NCBI RefSeq assembly: GCF_009862785.1
Contig: NZ_WWHU01000001.1
Location: 2,790,001 to 2,854,000, forward strand
DNA from: Gordonia sp. SID5947
GTDB taxonomy: Bacteria; Actinomycetota; Actinomycetes; Mycobacteriales; Mycobacteriaceae
Direction: 5' to 3'
DNA: 64,000 bases
The notes under the pieces were generated by a model. The model saw nothing but the letters and a program-made list of their open reading frames with translations, did not search any database and was not told where the DNA came from. A program made the position numbers and the translations under genes. Below, piece after piece: positions 35,962 to 44,789 of the stretch (within the stretch, counting starts at the first letter, position 1; every line of letters starts with the position of its first letter).

Positions 35962-36848
35962 GCCACCTCCCCATTTGCGAGCAGCTGTTCGATCACGTCG
36001 CGATCCCATCCGCGGGCGGCGACGAGCTCGAGTCGCGATCGCACGTCCGCCAGCCGCCGGTGACGGACGATGTCGACCCGCTCCCGGATCAGGGGCACGA
36101 GCTGCTCGATGCCGCTCCGCGCCTGCAGGGTCGCGTTGAGGGTGGCGGCATCGACGACGACCGGGTCGTCGGTGGCCAGGAGATCCAGCGCGATCTCGAT
36201 GCCACGCCGATCGATGCGGCGCAGCAGGCCGGCACGCAGGGCACGCTCGTCACCGGGGAAAAGTGGGGCGGCATCGGGGTCCCGGCCCGGCGTGATGGTG
36301 AGGAACTGCCCGGCCATCGACGGCATCCGCACACCTGCCGCGCTCAGCCGATGAAGGAAGTCGAACTCGGCGTCGGACAGATCCGCGCAGGCCAGCAACT
36401 GTGACACCGCGAGCACCGGGACGCCGAGTCGTGCGGCACAGCCGGCGGCGAGGTCGGCAGCCGCCGCCCCGGCGCCCTGGGTGTCGGCCTTGCCGAGCAC
36501 CACCACCGAGCGATCCGCGGGCAACGCCGCAACCGCGGCCCGATCGGCCGCCCGCGGCGGTCCCGACAGCACATACATCCACAGGTCGGCGTCGGCGTCG
36601 GCCATCTCGCCCGCGCCGGGGCCGATCGTTGTCACCGAGAGCCGCTCCCGCAGCGCACGGGCAAAGGTGTCGCGCCCGGTTCCGGGACGGCCGCCGACCC
36701 AGATCTGCAACGGCCGCCCGTATCGACGAGCGGCGTCGTCGAGTGCCGCGCGCGCCGGCGACAACGGATCGACGAGCGCCACCAACCGCCCCGACTCGAC
36801 GACCCGCGCCAGAGCGCTCGTCAAGGGCGTCATCGGGTCGTGCGACAT
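35958..36848 (-). CDS. P-loop-like protein with degenerate Walker A (Rv0209-like)
   Basis: A 296-residue cytosolic protein. Residues 52-61 read GGRPGTGRDT, a Walker A loop with Arg in place of the invariant Lys. VVVLGKAD (residues 115-122) matches a GKxD-type guanine-specificity motif. The remainder is helical. It is translationally coupled to the downstream membrane-anchored partner (4-bp overlap), and the pair is also adjacent in M. tuberculosis next to pckA. I infer a two-component, dynamin-like GTPase system of the IniA/IniC kind; the biochemical activity is unknown. Confidence 0.68.
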   Translation of the reverse strand: MSHDPMTPLTSALARVVESGRLVALVDPLSPARAALDDAARRYGRPLQIWVGGRPGTGRDTFARALRERLSVTTIGPGAGEMADADADLWMYVLSGPPRAADRAAVAALPADRSVVVLGKADTQGAGAAAADLAAGCAARLGVPVLAVSQLLACADLSDAEFDFLHRLSAAGVRMPSMAGQFLTITPGRDPDAAPLFPGDERALRAGLLRRIDRRGIEIALDLLATDDPVVVDAATLNATLQARSGIEQLVPLIRERVDIVRHRRLADVRSRLELVAARGWDRDVIEQLLANGEVA

Positions 36849-36930
36849 GCCTCGCAATCTAGCCTCCCGAGGCCCGCGGCGTGCCGCTGACCGGCACAGA
36901 ACCCGTGTCGGCTGTCCTCGACGGGCACCG

Positions 36931-37710
36931 ATGCGCAACGATGGACCGGTGAGCGAGAGTCTCGATCAGTCCAGTCGCTATCCGCGGGTCACCAGTTTCC
37001 GGTTTCGCCGCGGCTCCCTGACGACGGGTCAGCAGCGCAATTGGGAAACCCTGTGGCCCCGATTGGGCCGCGATCTGGCCCTCGGGGTGGATCGCGAACC
37101 TGAAGAAGCAGTCGACCTGTCCGAGCTGTTCGGGCGCGACGCGCCGACTGTCCTGGAGATCGGCAGCGGTACCGGGGTGTCGACGGCAGCGATGGCGGCG
37201 GCCGAACCAGACGTCGACGTACTCGCGGTGGAGGTCTACAAACCAGGGCTCGCCCAGCTGCTCGGGCTCGTCGATCGCGGCGGACTGACAAACGTCCGGA
37301 TGGTCCGCGGTGACGCCGTCGTGGTGCTCACCGAACTCCTGGCACCGCAGAGCCTCGCCGGGATCCGGGTGTTCTTCCCGGACCCGTGGCCGAAATCACG
37401 CCACCACAAGCGCAGGCTGGTGCAGAGCGGCACCCTGGAGCTGATGGCCGACCGCCTCGTGCCGGGCGGCGTGCTCCACATCGCCACCGACCACGCCGGG
37501 TACGCGGAATGGATCGCGGAGCATCTCGCCACCCAGCGCCGGGACCGGCCGCACGTGATCCAGCTGACCCGGGACGCACCGATCCTGCTCGACCGGCCGA
37601 CCACGAAGTTCGAGGGCCGTGCCGAGCGCGAGGGACGCGGGGTCAACGAATTCGTCTATGTCCGTCCCGATCTCCCGACATCTCCGGACACCGAAGGCGG
37701 CCACGAATGA
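36931..37710 (+). CDS. trmB: tRNA (guanine-N7)-methyltransferase
   Basis: A 259-residue SAM-dependent enzyme forming m7G46 in the variable loop of tRNA. The SAM motif is EIGSGTGVSTAAMAAAEPD, and the TrmB signature is FFPDPWPKSRHHKRR, followed by GGVLHIATDHAGYAEW. A GTG six codons inside (36949) is an alternative start; neither has a strong ribosome site. The stop overlaps the ATG of the NYN-domain gene by 4 bp (ATGA), so trmB, NYN and probably mmpL3 form one locus, as in mycobacteria (Rv0208c-Rv0206c). Confidence 0.92.
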   Translation: MRNDGPVSESLDQSSRYPRVTSFRFRRGSLTTGQQRNWETLWPRLGRDLALGVDREPEEAVDLSELFGRDAPTVLEIGSGTGVSTAAMAAAEPDVDVLAVEVYKPGLAQLLGLVDRGGLTNVRMVRGDAVVVLTELLAPQSLAGIRVFFPDPWPKSRHHKRRLVQSGTLELMADRLVPGGVLHIATDHAGYAEWIAEHLATQRRDRPHVIQLTRDAPILLDRPTTKFEGRAEREGRGVNEFVYVRPDLPTSPDTEGGHE

Positions 37711-38453
37711 GCGACGACACAGTCACACCGGAGATCACTCCCCCACCCGCGTCCGCCGGAAAAGGGTTCGCGGAGAACATCTCCGGTCAGAGCGCCGCCC
37801 CCCGGGTACTACTCGTCTGGGACGCGCCCAACATGGACATGGGACTCGGGGCGATCCTCGGCGGGCGTCCCACGGCTGCCTATCGTCCGCGGTTCGACGC
37901 TCTCGGGCGCTGGTTGCTGCAGCGGACCGCGGAGATATCGGCAGGCGCGGCCGGCCCGAACGAAACGCCTCCCAGCACCCTGAGGAGCGAAGCGTCTCGA
38001 AGGGTCGAGCCCGAGGCGACGGTGTTCACGAACATCGTGCCGGGCAGCGCCGACGTGGTGCGGCCGTGGGTCGACGCACTCCGCAATGTCGGATATGCGG
38101 TGTTCGCGAAGCCCAAGCTGTCCGACGACAGCGATGTGGACGCCGACATGCTCGACCACATCGAACTTCGCAGGCACACTGTGGGACTAGCTGGCCTGAT
38201 CGTGGCCTCGGCCGACGGACAAGCGTTCCGGGAGCCGTTGCTCGACGTGGTGGCCGACGGTATCCCGGTCACGGTGATCGGGTTCCGGGAACACGCCAGC
38301 TGGGCATTGACCACCGAAGAGTTGGAGTTCGTCGACCTGGAGGACATCCCGGCGGTGTTCCGTGAGCCGCTGCCGCGCATCGGGCTCGATTCACTGCCCG
38401 ACGACGGGGCGTGGCTCACACCGTTCCGACCACTGCAGGCACTCCTGCACTGA
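37707..38453 (+). CDS. NYN-domain protein (Rv0207c-like) with an in-frame repeat insertion
   Basis: A 248-residue protein with a PIN-like NYN fold. The first strand has LLVWDAPNMDMGLGAIL with the conserved Asp and Asn, and SDDSDVDADMLDHI supplies the second acidic cluster. NYN domains are often ribonucleases, but activity here is unproven. Residues ~90-102 (PPSTLRSEASRRV) are encoded by a copy of an intergenic palindrome-type repeat (37977-38005) and look like an insertion between the domain's first helix and next strand. It is translationally coupled to trmB, and mmpL3 starts about 150 bp downstream. Confidence 0.8.
   Translation: MSDDTVTPEITPPPASAGKGFAENISGQSAAPRVLLVWDAPNMDMGLGAILGGRPTAAYRPRFDALGRWLLQRTAEISAGAAGPNETPPSTLRSEASRRVEPEATVFTNIVPGSADVVRPWVDALRNVGYAVFAKPKLSDDSDVDADMLDHIELRRHTVGLAGLIVASADGQAFREPLLDVVADGIPVTVIGFREHASWALTTEELEFVDLEDIPAVFREPLPRIGLDSLPDDGAWLTPFRPLQALLH
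37977..38005 (+). repeat. REP-like element inserted in coding sequence
   Basis: Starts CCCTGAGGAGCGAAGCG and ends with a GAAGGGT complement-like tail. The same CCCTGAGGAGCG core occurs at 57395 and 57429 and inverted near 57488. In this copy it is in frame and free of stops. Confidence 0.7.
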
Positions 38454-38601
38454 GTCGACACAACAGCACCAGCCGACTCAGGGACAACTCAGGACCGCCT
38501 GGAAGAATCAACGGTCATCGTCGATGCGACCACGGATCGACGAACCCGCACCACGACCCCGACCCGACGACCAGATCCCGCGACGAGGAAGGAACCACGG
38601 C

Positions 38602-41600
38602 GTGTTCGGAGCCATCGGCACTTTCGTCTATCGAATGCGCTTTGCCGTCATCGGCGTGCTCATCGCACTGATGGCGGGACTCGGGCTCTATGGCCTCGAT
38701 CTCTCGAAGCACCTGAGTCAGAGCGGCTGGTTCGACCCGACGTCGGAATCGTCGCAGGGTTCGGTCGTCGCCGACACCGCACTCGGCCGCGACCACCGCT
38801 CGGACGTGATCCTGCTCATCACCCCGCCCGCGGGTACGACCGTCGACGATCCGGAGTTCGGGGCGAAGGTCGAGAACTTCGTCGACGACCTGATCACCCA
38901 GCACGGCGACGTGGTCGACCGCGAGGATCCGGGCCTCATCGACCCCTTCTACCTGCGGGATCAGACCCCGACCTCGAAGGCGGCCCAGGAGACCATCCGG
39001 GCCAGGACTTTCAGTCCGGACAAGACGCACGCGTTCATCAGTATCGGTGTCAAGGGTGACGACGACACCACGGTCCTGAAGAACTACAAGACGATCGAGC
39101 CGTCGTTCGACAACATCCCGGAGAGGTTCAATCTCGAGGGGACGACATTCGAGCTCGCGGGCCTGCAACCGGTGGCGGGCAGCATGGCCGACGGGATGGA
39201 CAAGGACATCCACCGAGCCGAGGTGATCGCGCTGCCCCTGGTGGCGATCATGCTCTTCTTCATCTTCGGCGGTGTGATCGCCGCCTGCCTGCCCGTCCTC
39301 ATCGGCGGCCTCACCATCGCCGGCTCGCTGGGCATCATGAAGGTGCTCGCGCAGGTCACCGAACTCAACATCTTCGCCCAGTCGGTGGTCACACTGATCG
39401 GTCTGGGCATCGCGATCGACTACGGCCTCTTCATCGTCAGCCGTTTCCGGGAGGAACTCGCGGAGGGGTACTCCACCAAGGCCGCGGTACGAAGAACGGT
39501 GATGACCGCGGGACAGACCGTGGTGTTCTCGGCGACCATCATCGTCGCGGCCCTCGCATGTCTGCTGATCATGCCGCAGGGGTTCCTCAAGTCGGTCGCC
39601 TACGGTGCCATCGCGTCGGTGTCGCTCGCCGCCATCCTCTCCCTCACCGTGATGCCGGCGATCCTGGGCATCCTCGGCAAGCGGATCGACGCGCTCGGGC
39701 TGCCCTTCCTCCGCCGCACCAAGACCCGTCAAGAGGTCGAGGACGGCTTCTGGGGCGGCTGTCCGGCTGGGTGATGCGCCATCCGATCGCGACCGCGGTG
39801 CCGACGGTGCTGGTCCTGCTCGTGCTGACCATCCCGTTCGGCGGCATCAAGTTCGGCGGCATCAGCGAGGCCTACCTGCCGCCCGACAATCCGAACCGGG
39901 TCGCCCAGGAGAACTTCGACAAGTACTTCCCGAGTGAACGCACCGAAGAGATCAAGCTGGTCATCGCCTATGACCCGAACGACAACGACAGTGGCGACAA
40001 GATCAACGACATCGCCACCGAGGCCAACAAGATCCCCGGGTTCACCAAACAGTTCAGTCCCTCCGCCGACGACGGCGCGCTGACCGGCCAGTACGGCGAC
40101 AACGGACCGCCGGTCATCCAGATGTCGGCAGGTCTGGTGAACCGTGACACCGCCGCCGAGGCCATCAAGGAACTGCGCGGCATCGACACGCACGGCCTGA
40201 AGATGTGGGTGGCCGGTACGCCCGCCCTGACCCAGGACTCGATCGATGCGCTGATGTCCCGGCTGCCCCTGATGGCCGTGTTGCTCGTGCTGGTCACCGG
40301 CTTCCTGATGTTCCTGGCGTTCGGGTCGGTGGTGTTGCCGATCAAGGCGGCGCTGATGTCGGCGCTGGGCCTCGGAGCCACGCTGGGCATCCTGACCTGG
40401 ATCTTCGTCGACGGGCATGGCGCAGGCATCGCGAACTTCACACCCGGTCCGCTGTTCGCGGCGGTCCTGGTGCTGATCATCGCCATCGTGTTCGGCCTGT
40501 CCACCGACTACGAGATATTCCTGTTGTCCCGAATGGTCGAGGCCAGACAGAAGGGCGCGTCCACCACCGAGGCGGTACGCGTCGGTACCGCTCACACCGG
40601 TCGCATCATCACGGCCGCCGCGGCGATCCTGGTGGTGGTGACCGGCGCGTTCGGTCTCTCCGAGATCGTGATGATGAAGTACATCGCCTACGGCATGATC
40701 GCGGCGCTCATCCTCGACGCCACCATCATCCGCATGCTGCTGGTGCCGTCGGTGATGAAACTCCTCGGCGACGACTGCTGGTGGGCCCCTCGCTGGATGC
40801 AGGTGCTGCAGCAGAAGATCGGCCTGGGCGAGACCGTCCTCGACGACGAGCCCGACGAACTGCGCGACGGTGCCGCGGCCGCCCGCACGCGGTCGGTGGG
40901 CATCCTGGCGGCCGAGGCTCCCACGTCGGCGATGCCGGCCGCGCCGCGCGCGGGCGTCGCACCCGCCGAGACCGCGGCCGCACGCGCAACGACCCGTCGG
41001 GAGCCGAACCGCTCGATGGCCCAGCCCGGCCGGACCGTCGCCCAGCCGGCTCAGCCGCCCCAATCCGCCCCGCCCGCCGAGGCGAACCGGCCGGGCCGCC
41101 GGGTACCGGAACGTGGCGTGCCCGCCCCCGGCCGGCCTCCCGCACCCCGGCCGGACACCTCGCCCGCAGGGCCGCGCCTGGGCGCGCCGGCCGCCACCCC
41201 GACCGGAGCCCGCGTCGGCCCGTCCGCGCCGCCCTCGGGCCCGCAGTCACGATCGGCCACGGCACCCCCGGCCCCGGCCGCGCCGCCGGCCCCGCGTCTC
41301 GGGCGCACGGCACGCGACCGGTCGTCGGGCCCGGATACCGGCAGCTGGCGCCTCGGCGCCGGCGGCATCCGGCTGGCCTCCGACGAACCGGCCCGGCCGT
41401 CGGCGTCGCAGCCCGCCACCGTCCGCCCGTCCGGCCCACCGCCCCAACGGCCCGCGCAGCCGCCAACCCCACCCGGCGGTCAGCCGTCGCGGCCCGGAAC
41501 GGTACCGCCGCAGGCGAATCCGGCCCGCCGAGACGACTCGCCACTGGGCAGGCGTCCGGCGCTCGACACCACCGGCAAGCGCCCGCTGGCCGCGTCGCTG

Positions 41601-41834
41601 TCCCCCGAGGGACACCGGCCCGCCTCCCCCTCCCCCTCAGCGACGTCACGCACCGGCGGATCGCCGATGGAACGGGGCCTGAGCGACTCGCATCCGGCGC
41701 CCGAGGGCGAGGATCGTCCCGCGCAGGACGGTCGGCGGCGCGGAACGGACCGGCACGCGCGGTCGGACGCCGATGGCGACGGTTCGCAGATCAGCGTGCA
41801 GGACCTGTTGCGCCGTAGTCGTTCGGACAGCTGA
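38602..41834 (+). CDS. mmpL3: Trehalose monomycolate exporter MmpL3, frameshifted in this sequence
   Basis: An RND-type flippase that moves trehalose monomycolate across the inner membrane, with 12 helices and two periplasmic porter domains. The GTG at 38602, after GAGGAAGGA, gives MFGAIGTFVYRMRFAV, matching MmpL3 N-termini; an ATG at 38524 is less likely. The proton-relay Asp-Tyr pairs are present in AIDYGLFI (D273-Y274) and STDYEIFL (~D636-Y637). The frame breaks at the GGGG run 39752-39755. One added G restores FWGRLSGWVMRHPIATAVP and a single ~1077-residue protein. The C-terminal ~300 residues are a Pro/Ala/Arg-rich disordered tail ending in QISVQDLLRRSRSDS. Only two open reading pieces exist without correction. 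Confidence 0.95.
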
Positions 41835-42003
41835 GCTCCGTACTCCTCATTCGCGCGCGAGGTGACCGCCGATCGGGTTACGTTGACTCGAGGGGTCGTG
41901 CGCCGCATGGTCGCGACCCCGGCACGAATCGCGTGAACGCCGTCGGAAAACGATGGCGGAGCGGTGGATCTGTCGACCCGACCTGCAAGCGAGGAGGCAA
42001 GCA

Positions 42004-42882
42004 ATGTCCACGTTGGATGTACCGATCGTCGCCGCGGTGGACGGTTCGGAAAGATCACTCGGAGCACTGCGATGGGCCGCCGCGGCCGCCGACCGGGAGA
42101 AGCGGCCGCTGAACATCGTGCAGGCACTCGAGAAGCCCACCGCCGAGATCGCACGCGGCGCGGTGTTCAAACGAGGAGTCGTCGACGCGCTGCGTGCCGA
42201 TGCGGAGAAATCCGTCCGGGAGGCGACCGCGCTCGTCGAGGAGCTGGCGCCGGGTGTCACCGCCACGGGCCACGTGGTCGACGGCAAGCCCGCACTCGTC
42301 TTGCGCGAGGTGTCCGGCCACGCACACCTTCTCGCGATGGGCACCCGAGGCCTCGGTGGTGTACAGGGTCTGCTGCTCGGCTCGGTCAGCACCAACGTGA
42401 CCGCTCACGCCGACTGCCCGGTGGTGGTGGTCGGTGACGATTCACCGGTCACCGGACCGGTCGTCGTCGGCGTCGACGGTTCGCCGGTCTCGAAGTCTGC
42501 GATCGTGCTCGCACTCCAGCAGGCGGCGCTGCTGAACACCTCTGTCGTCGCCGTCCACAGCTATCCCGGGTTCACCAGCCAGATGTTCTACGGCGAGGCC
42601 GAACAACTGCTGCGGCAACTGCACGAGGAGGCCACCGAATTGATCGGCGAACAGTTGGCCGGCCATCGCGACGACCAGCCCGACGTCGAGGTCGAGACCG
42701 TCGTCGCGGCGCAGCCGGCCGCACAGTGCATCCTCGAGGCCGCTCGGGACGCGCAACTGGTGGTTCTCGGGAGCCGTGGTCGCGGCGGGTTCCGCGGGTT
42801 GCTGCTCGGTTCCACCAGCCGGGCGGTCCTCCACGTGGCACCGTGTCCGGTGATGATCGTCCGGAGTCACCCGGAGAGCTGA
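42004..42882 (+). CDS. Universal stress protein, tandem UspA domains
   Basis: A 292-residue two-domain protein, each half ~145 residues. Both halves carry ATP-binding signatures: GTRGLGGVQGLLLGSVS and GSRGRGGFRGLLLGSTS. The first strands are VAAVDGSERSLGALRW and VVGVDGSPVSKSAIVL. The ATG is preceded by GAGGAGG with an 8-bp spacer. Mycobacterial tandem Usps are often hypoxia-induced, but no DosR box is clearly visible in the 168 bp upstream. It is convergent with a LuxR-type regulator gene. Confidence 0.9.
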   Translation: MSTLDVPIVAAVDGSERSLGALRWAAAAADREKRPLNIVQALEKPTAEIARGAVFKRGVVDALRADAEKSVREATALVEELAPGVTATGHVVDGKPALVLREVSGHAHLLAMGTRGLGGVQGLLLGSVSTNVTAHADCPVVVVGDDSPVTGPVVVGVDGSPVSKSAIVLALQQAALLNTSVVAVHSYPGFTSQMFYGEAEQLLRQLHEEATELIGEQLAGHRDDQPDVEVETVVAAQPAAQCILEAARDAQLVVLGSRGRGGFRGLLLGSTSRAVLHVAPCPVMIVRSHPES

Positions 42883-42901
42883 CCGTCGGCTTCGTGGCGT
42901 C

Positions 42902-43576
42902 TCACTCGTCGAGCCCGTGCTCGATCGCGTACCGGGTCAACTCCACCCGGTTGCCGAGCTGCAACTTGCGCAGGGTGGCCTGCACATGGTTCTCGACGGT
43001 CCGATGACTCAGCGACAGCTTGTTCGCTACCTGCTTGGCGCTCAACCCTTTTGCGACGTGACGGAGCACCTCGGTCTCCCGATCGGTCAGGGAGGGACGG
43101 GGCTGATCGCGATCCGGCTCTGCCGACAGTCGCCGGTACTCGCCGAGGATCAGGCCCGCGAGACCCGGGGTGAACACCGCCTGACCGTCGGCGACGGCCC
43201 GCACCGCGGCGACCAGTTCCGCTCTCGACGACGACTTCACGAGATATCCACTCGCCCCGGCCTTCACCGCCTGGAGGACATCGTCGCGTTCATCGGAGGC
43301 CGACAGCACCAGCACCCGCGACGACGGCGACACCTCGAGCACGGCGGCCGTCGCGTCCGCGCCACTCCCGTCCGGCAACTGCATGTCCATCAGTACAACG
43401 TCGGGCGTCACCGCACCGGCCCGGCGCCGGGCGCTGCCGACCCCGTCGGCGGTCGCGACCACCTCGAAGCCTTCCTCGGCAAGATCGCGTGCCACGCCAT
43501 CGCGCCAGATCGGGTGGTCGTCGACCACCATCACCCGCAGACACGCACCGTCGGATGTCCTGTCCACGCTCGCCAT
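42902..43576 (-). CDS. NarL/FixJ-type response regulator
   Basis: A 224-residue two-component regulator with receiver domain and LuxR helix-turn-helix. The acidic pocket is VVDDHPIWRDG (D19-D20), the phospho-acceptor is D64 in VLMDMQLPDGS, and the conserved lysine is K114. The DNA-binding part has TDRETEVLRHVAKGLSAKQ and HRTVENHVQATLRKL. ATG overlaps the kinase stop by 4 bp. The pair is preceded by a histidine kinase and an AI-2E-type transporter in one operon. Confidence 0.92.
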   Translation of the reverse strand: MASVDRTSDGACLRVMVVDDHPIWRDGVARDLAEEGFEVVATADGVGSARRRAGAVTPDVVLMDMQLPDGSGADATAAVLEVSPSSRVLVLSASDERDDVLQAVKAGASGYLVKSSSRAELVAAVRAVADGQAVFTPGLAGLILGEYRRLSAEPDRDQPRPSLTDRETEVLRHVAKGLSAKQVANKLSLSHRTVENHVQATLRKLQLGNRVELTRYAIEHGLDE

Positions 43577-44781
43577 CAGCCCTCCCGGTCCACCGGAATC
43601 GTCAGTTCCCATTCTGTGCCGGCACCCGGCCCGGAATCGAGCATCGCGGTCCCACCGAGCGCCTCCACCCGGCCGACGATCGACGTCGAGATCCCCATGC
43701 GGCCTTGCCGTCGCGCCTCGTCGAGTCGTCCGGCCGGAATCCCGACTCCGTCGTCGCGGACACTGACCACCACCCGATCACCGAGATCCTCGAGCAGCAC
43801 GAAAGCCTGCGCAGACACGCCCGCGTGGTGGTTCACGTTGTCCAGGATGTTGTGGAGAGCCGCCCGGATCTCTTCGGCGACAACGGCATCGATGACCACC
43901 GGCGACGCGGGTGCGCTCACCGAGACCTGCTCGGCGGCGAACCCCCGCAGGATCGCGCCGAGGTCGGCGGCAGCCCGATCGGCCCGCCTGTGCGCGGCGG
44001 CGATCTGGCCGGCGTCGGAAACCAGTTGCCGCAACGCCCGCTCCTGCTCGCCGGCGAGCCGGGCGAGTTCGGTGGTCGGACCGCCGATCTCCCGGCCGCG
44101 TCTGGCGATCAGCGCGAGAACCTGCAACACGCCGTCATGGACCTCGCGCGACAACCGCTCCCGCTCCTCGGTGGCCGCGGCGATCGCGGCCGCCTGCACG
44201 AGGACGGCGTGGGCACGCCGCGCGATCACCGCCGCGAGCCCCACGGCCACACCGGCCGCCACGATGATGATGATCGTCGCGTTGCGCCCGAAATTCAGGT
44301 CGAAGGCCCCCTTCACGAAGGCACTCGTGCCGCCGACCAGGAGCCCGGAGAGCATGCCCCAGATCGGTCCGGCGAGCAGCGCGACCGAGATGACCGCGTT
44401 GACCGCCCACAGCGTGGTCGGCCAGGTCTGGTTGTTCATCGCCCACGACGTGTCGGCCACATACGACGTGGTGAGCATGAGCCCGCAGGCGACCGCGACG
44501 TCGGCACCCACCCAATACCGGTTGCGGCCGAAGCCCGCGTAGTAGGCGATACCGCTGGCCAGGGTCCACGCGGAGAGCACTCCGAACAGCGCCCACGTCG
44601 TGTCGTCGTGGAGGAGGTCGTCGTTGACGGCGATCTGGAAGCCGAGCGCATAGAGATAGGAGAAGAAGCGGAACAGCTGCGCGGCCCGCCACAGCGGGCC
44701 GACCGGATCGGTGTCGGCCTCCATGGCAAGTTGACGCGCGCGGCTGGGCTCACGCGGTTCGGGCACGCCACGAAGGGTCAT
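43576..44781 (-). CDS. Membrane histidine kinase of the NarL-partner (HisKA_3) type
   Basis: A 401-residue sensor kinase. About six hydrophobic segments lie between residues 38 and 190, with no large extracytoplasmic domain, so it probably senses within the membrane. The phospho-acceptor is H215 in SREVHDGVLQ. Downstream are HATPase motifs VSVRDDGVGIP and RMGISTSIVGR, the latter including the G-box glycines. The layout resembles MacS-type kinases of mycolata. It follows the AI-2E-type gene by 8 bp and is coupled to its response regulator. Confidence 0.88.
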   Translation of the reverse strand: MTLRGVPEPREPSRARQLAMEADTDPVGPLWRAAQLFRFFSYLYALGFQIAVNDDLLHDDTTWALFGVLSAWTLASGIAYYAGFGRNRYWVGADVAVACGLMLTTSYVADTSWAMNNQTWPTTLWAVNAVISVALLAGPIWGMLSGLLVGGTSAFVKGAFDLNFGRNATIIIIVAAGVAVGLAAVIARRAHAVLVQAAAIAAATEERERLSREVHDGVLQVLALIARRGREIGGPTTELARLAGEQERALRQLVSDAGQIAAAHRRADRAAADLGAILRGFAAEQVSVSAPASPVVIDAVVAEEIRAALHNILDNVNHHAGVSAQAFVLLEDLGDRVVVSVRDDGVGIPAGRLDEARRQGRMGISTSIVGRVEALGGTAMLDSGPGAGTEWELTIPVDREG

Positions 44782-44789
44782 CTGGGGCG

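Noticed and set aside
39558..39776. An independent second gene beginning inside the first half of mmpL3
   Set aside because: The two pieces join into one MmpL3 protein with a one-base correction at 39752-39755, and the upstream part of the second frame has no similarity to any protein start.
41835..42003. A DosR box in front of the tandem UspA gene
   Set aside because: No sequence close to the GGGACT-n-CCC consensus is present in the 169 bp before the gene.
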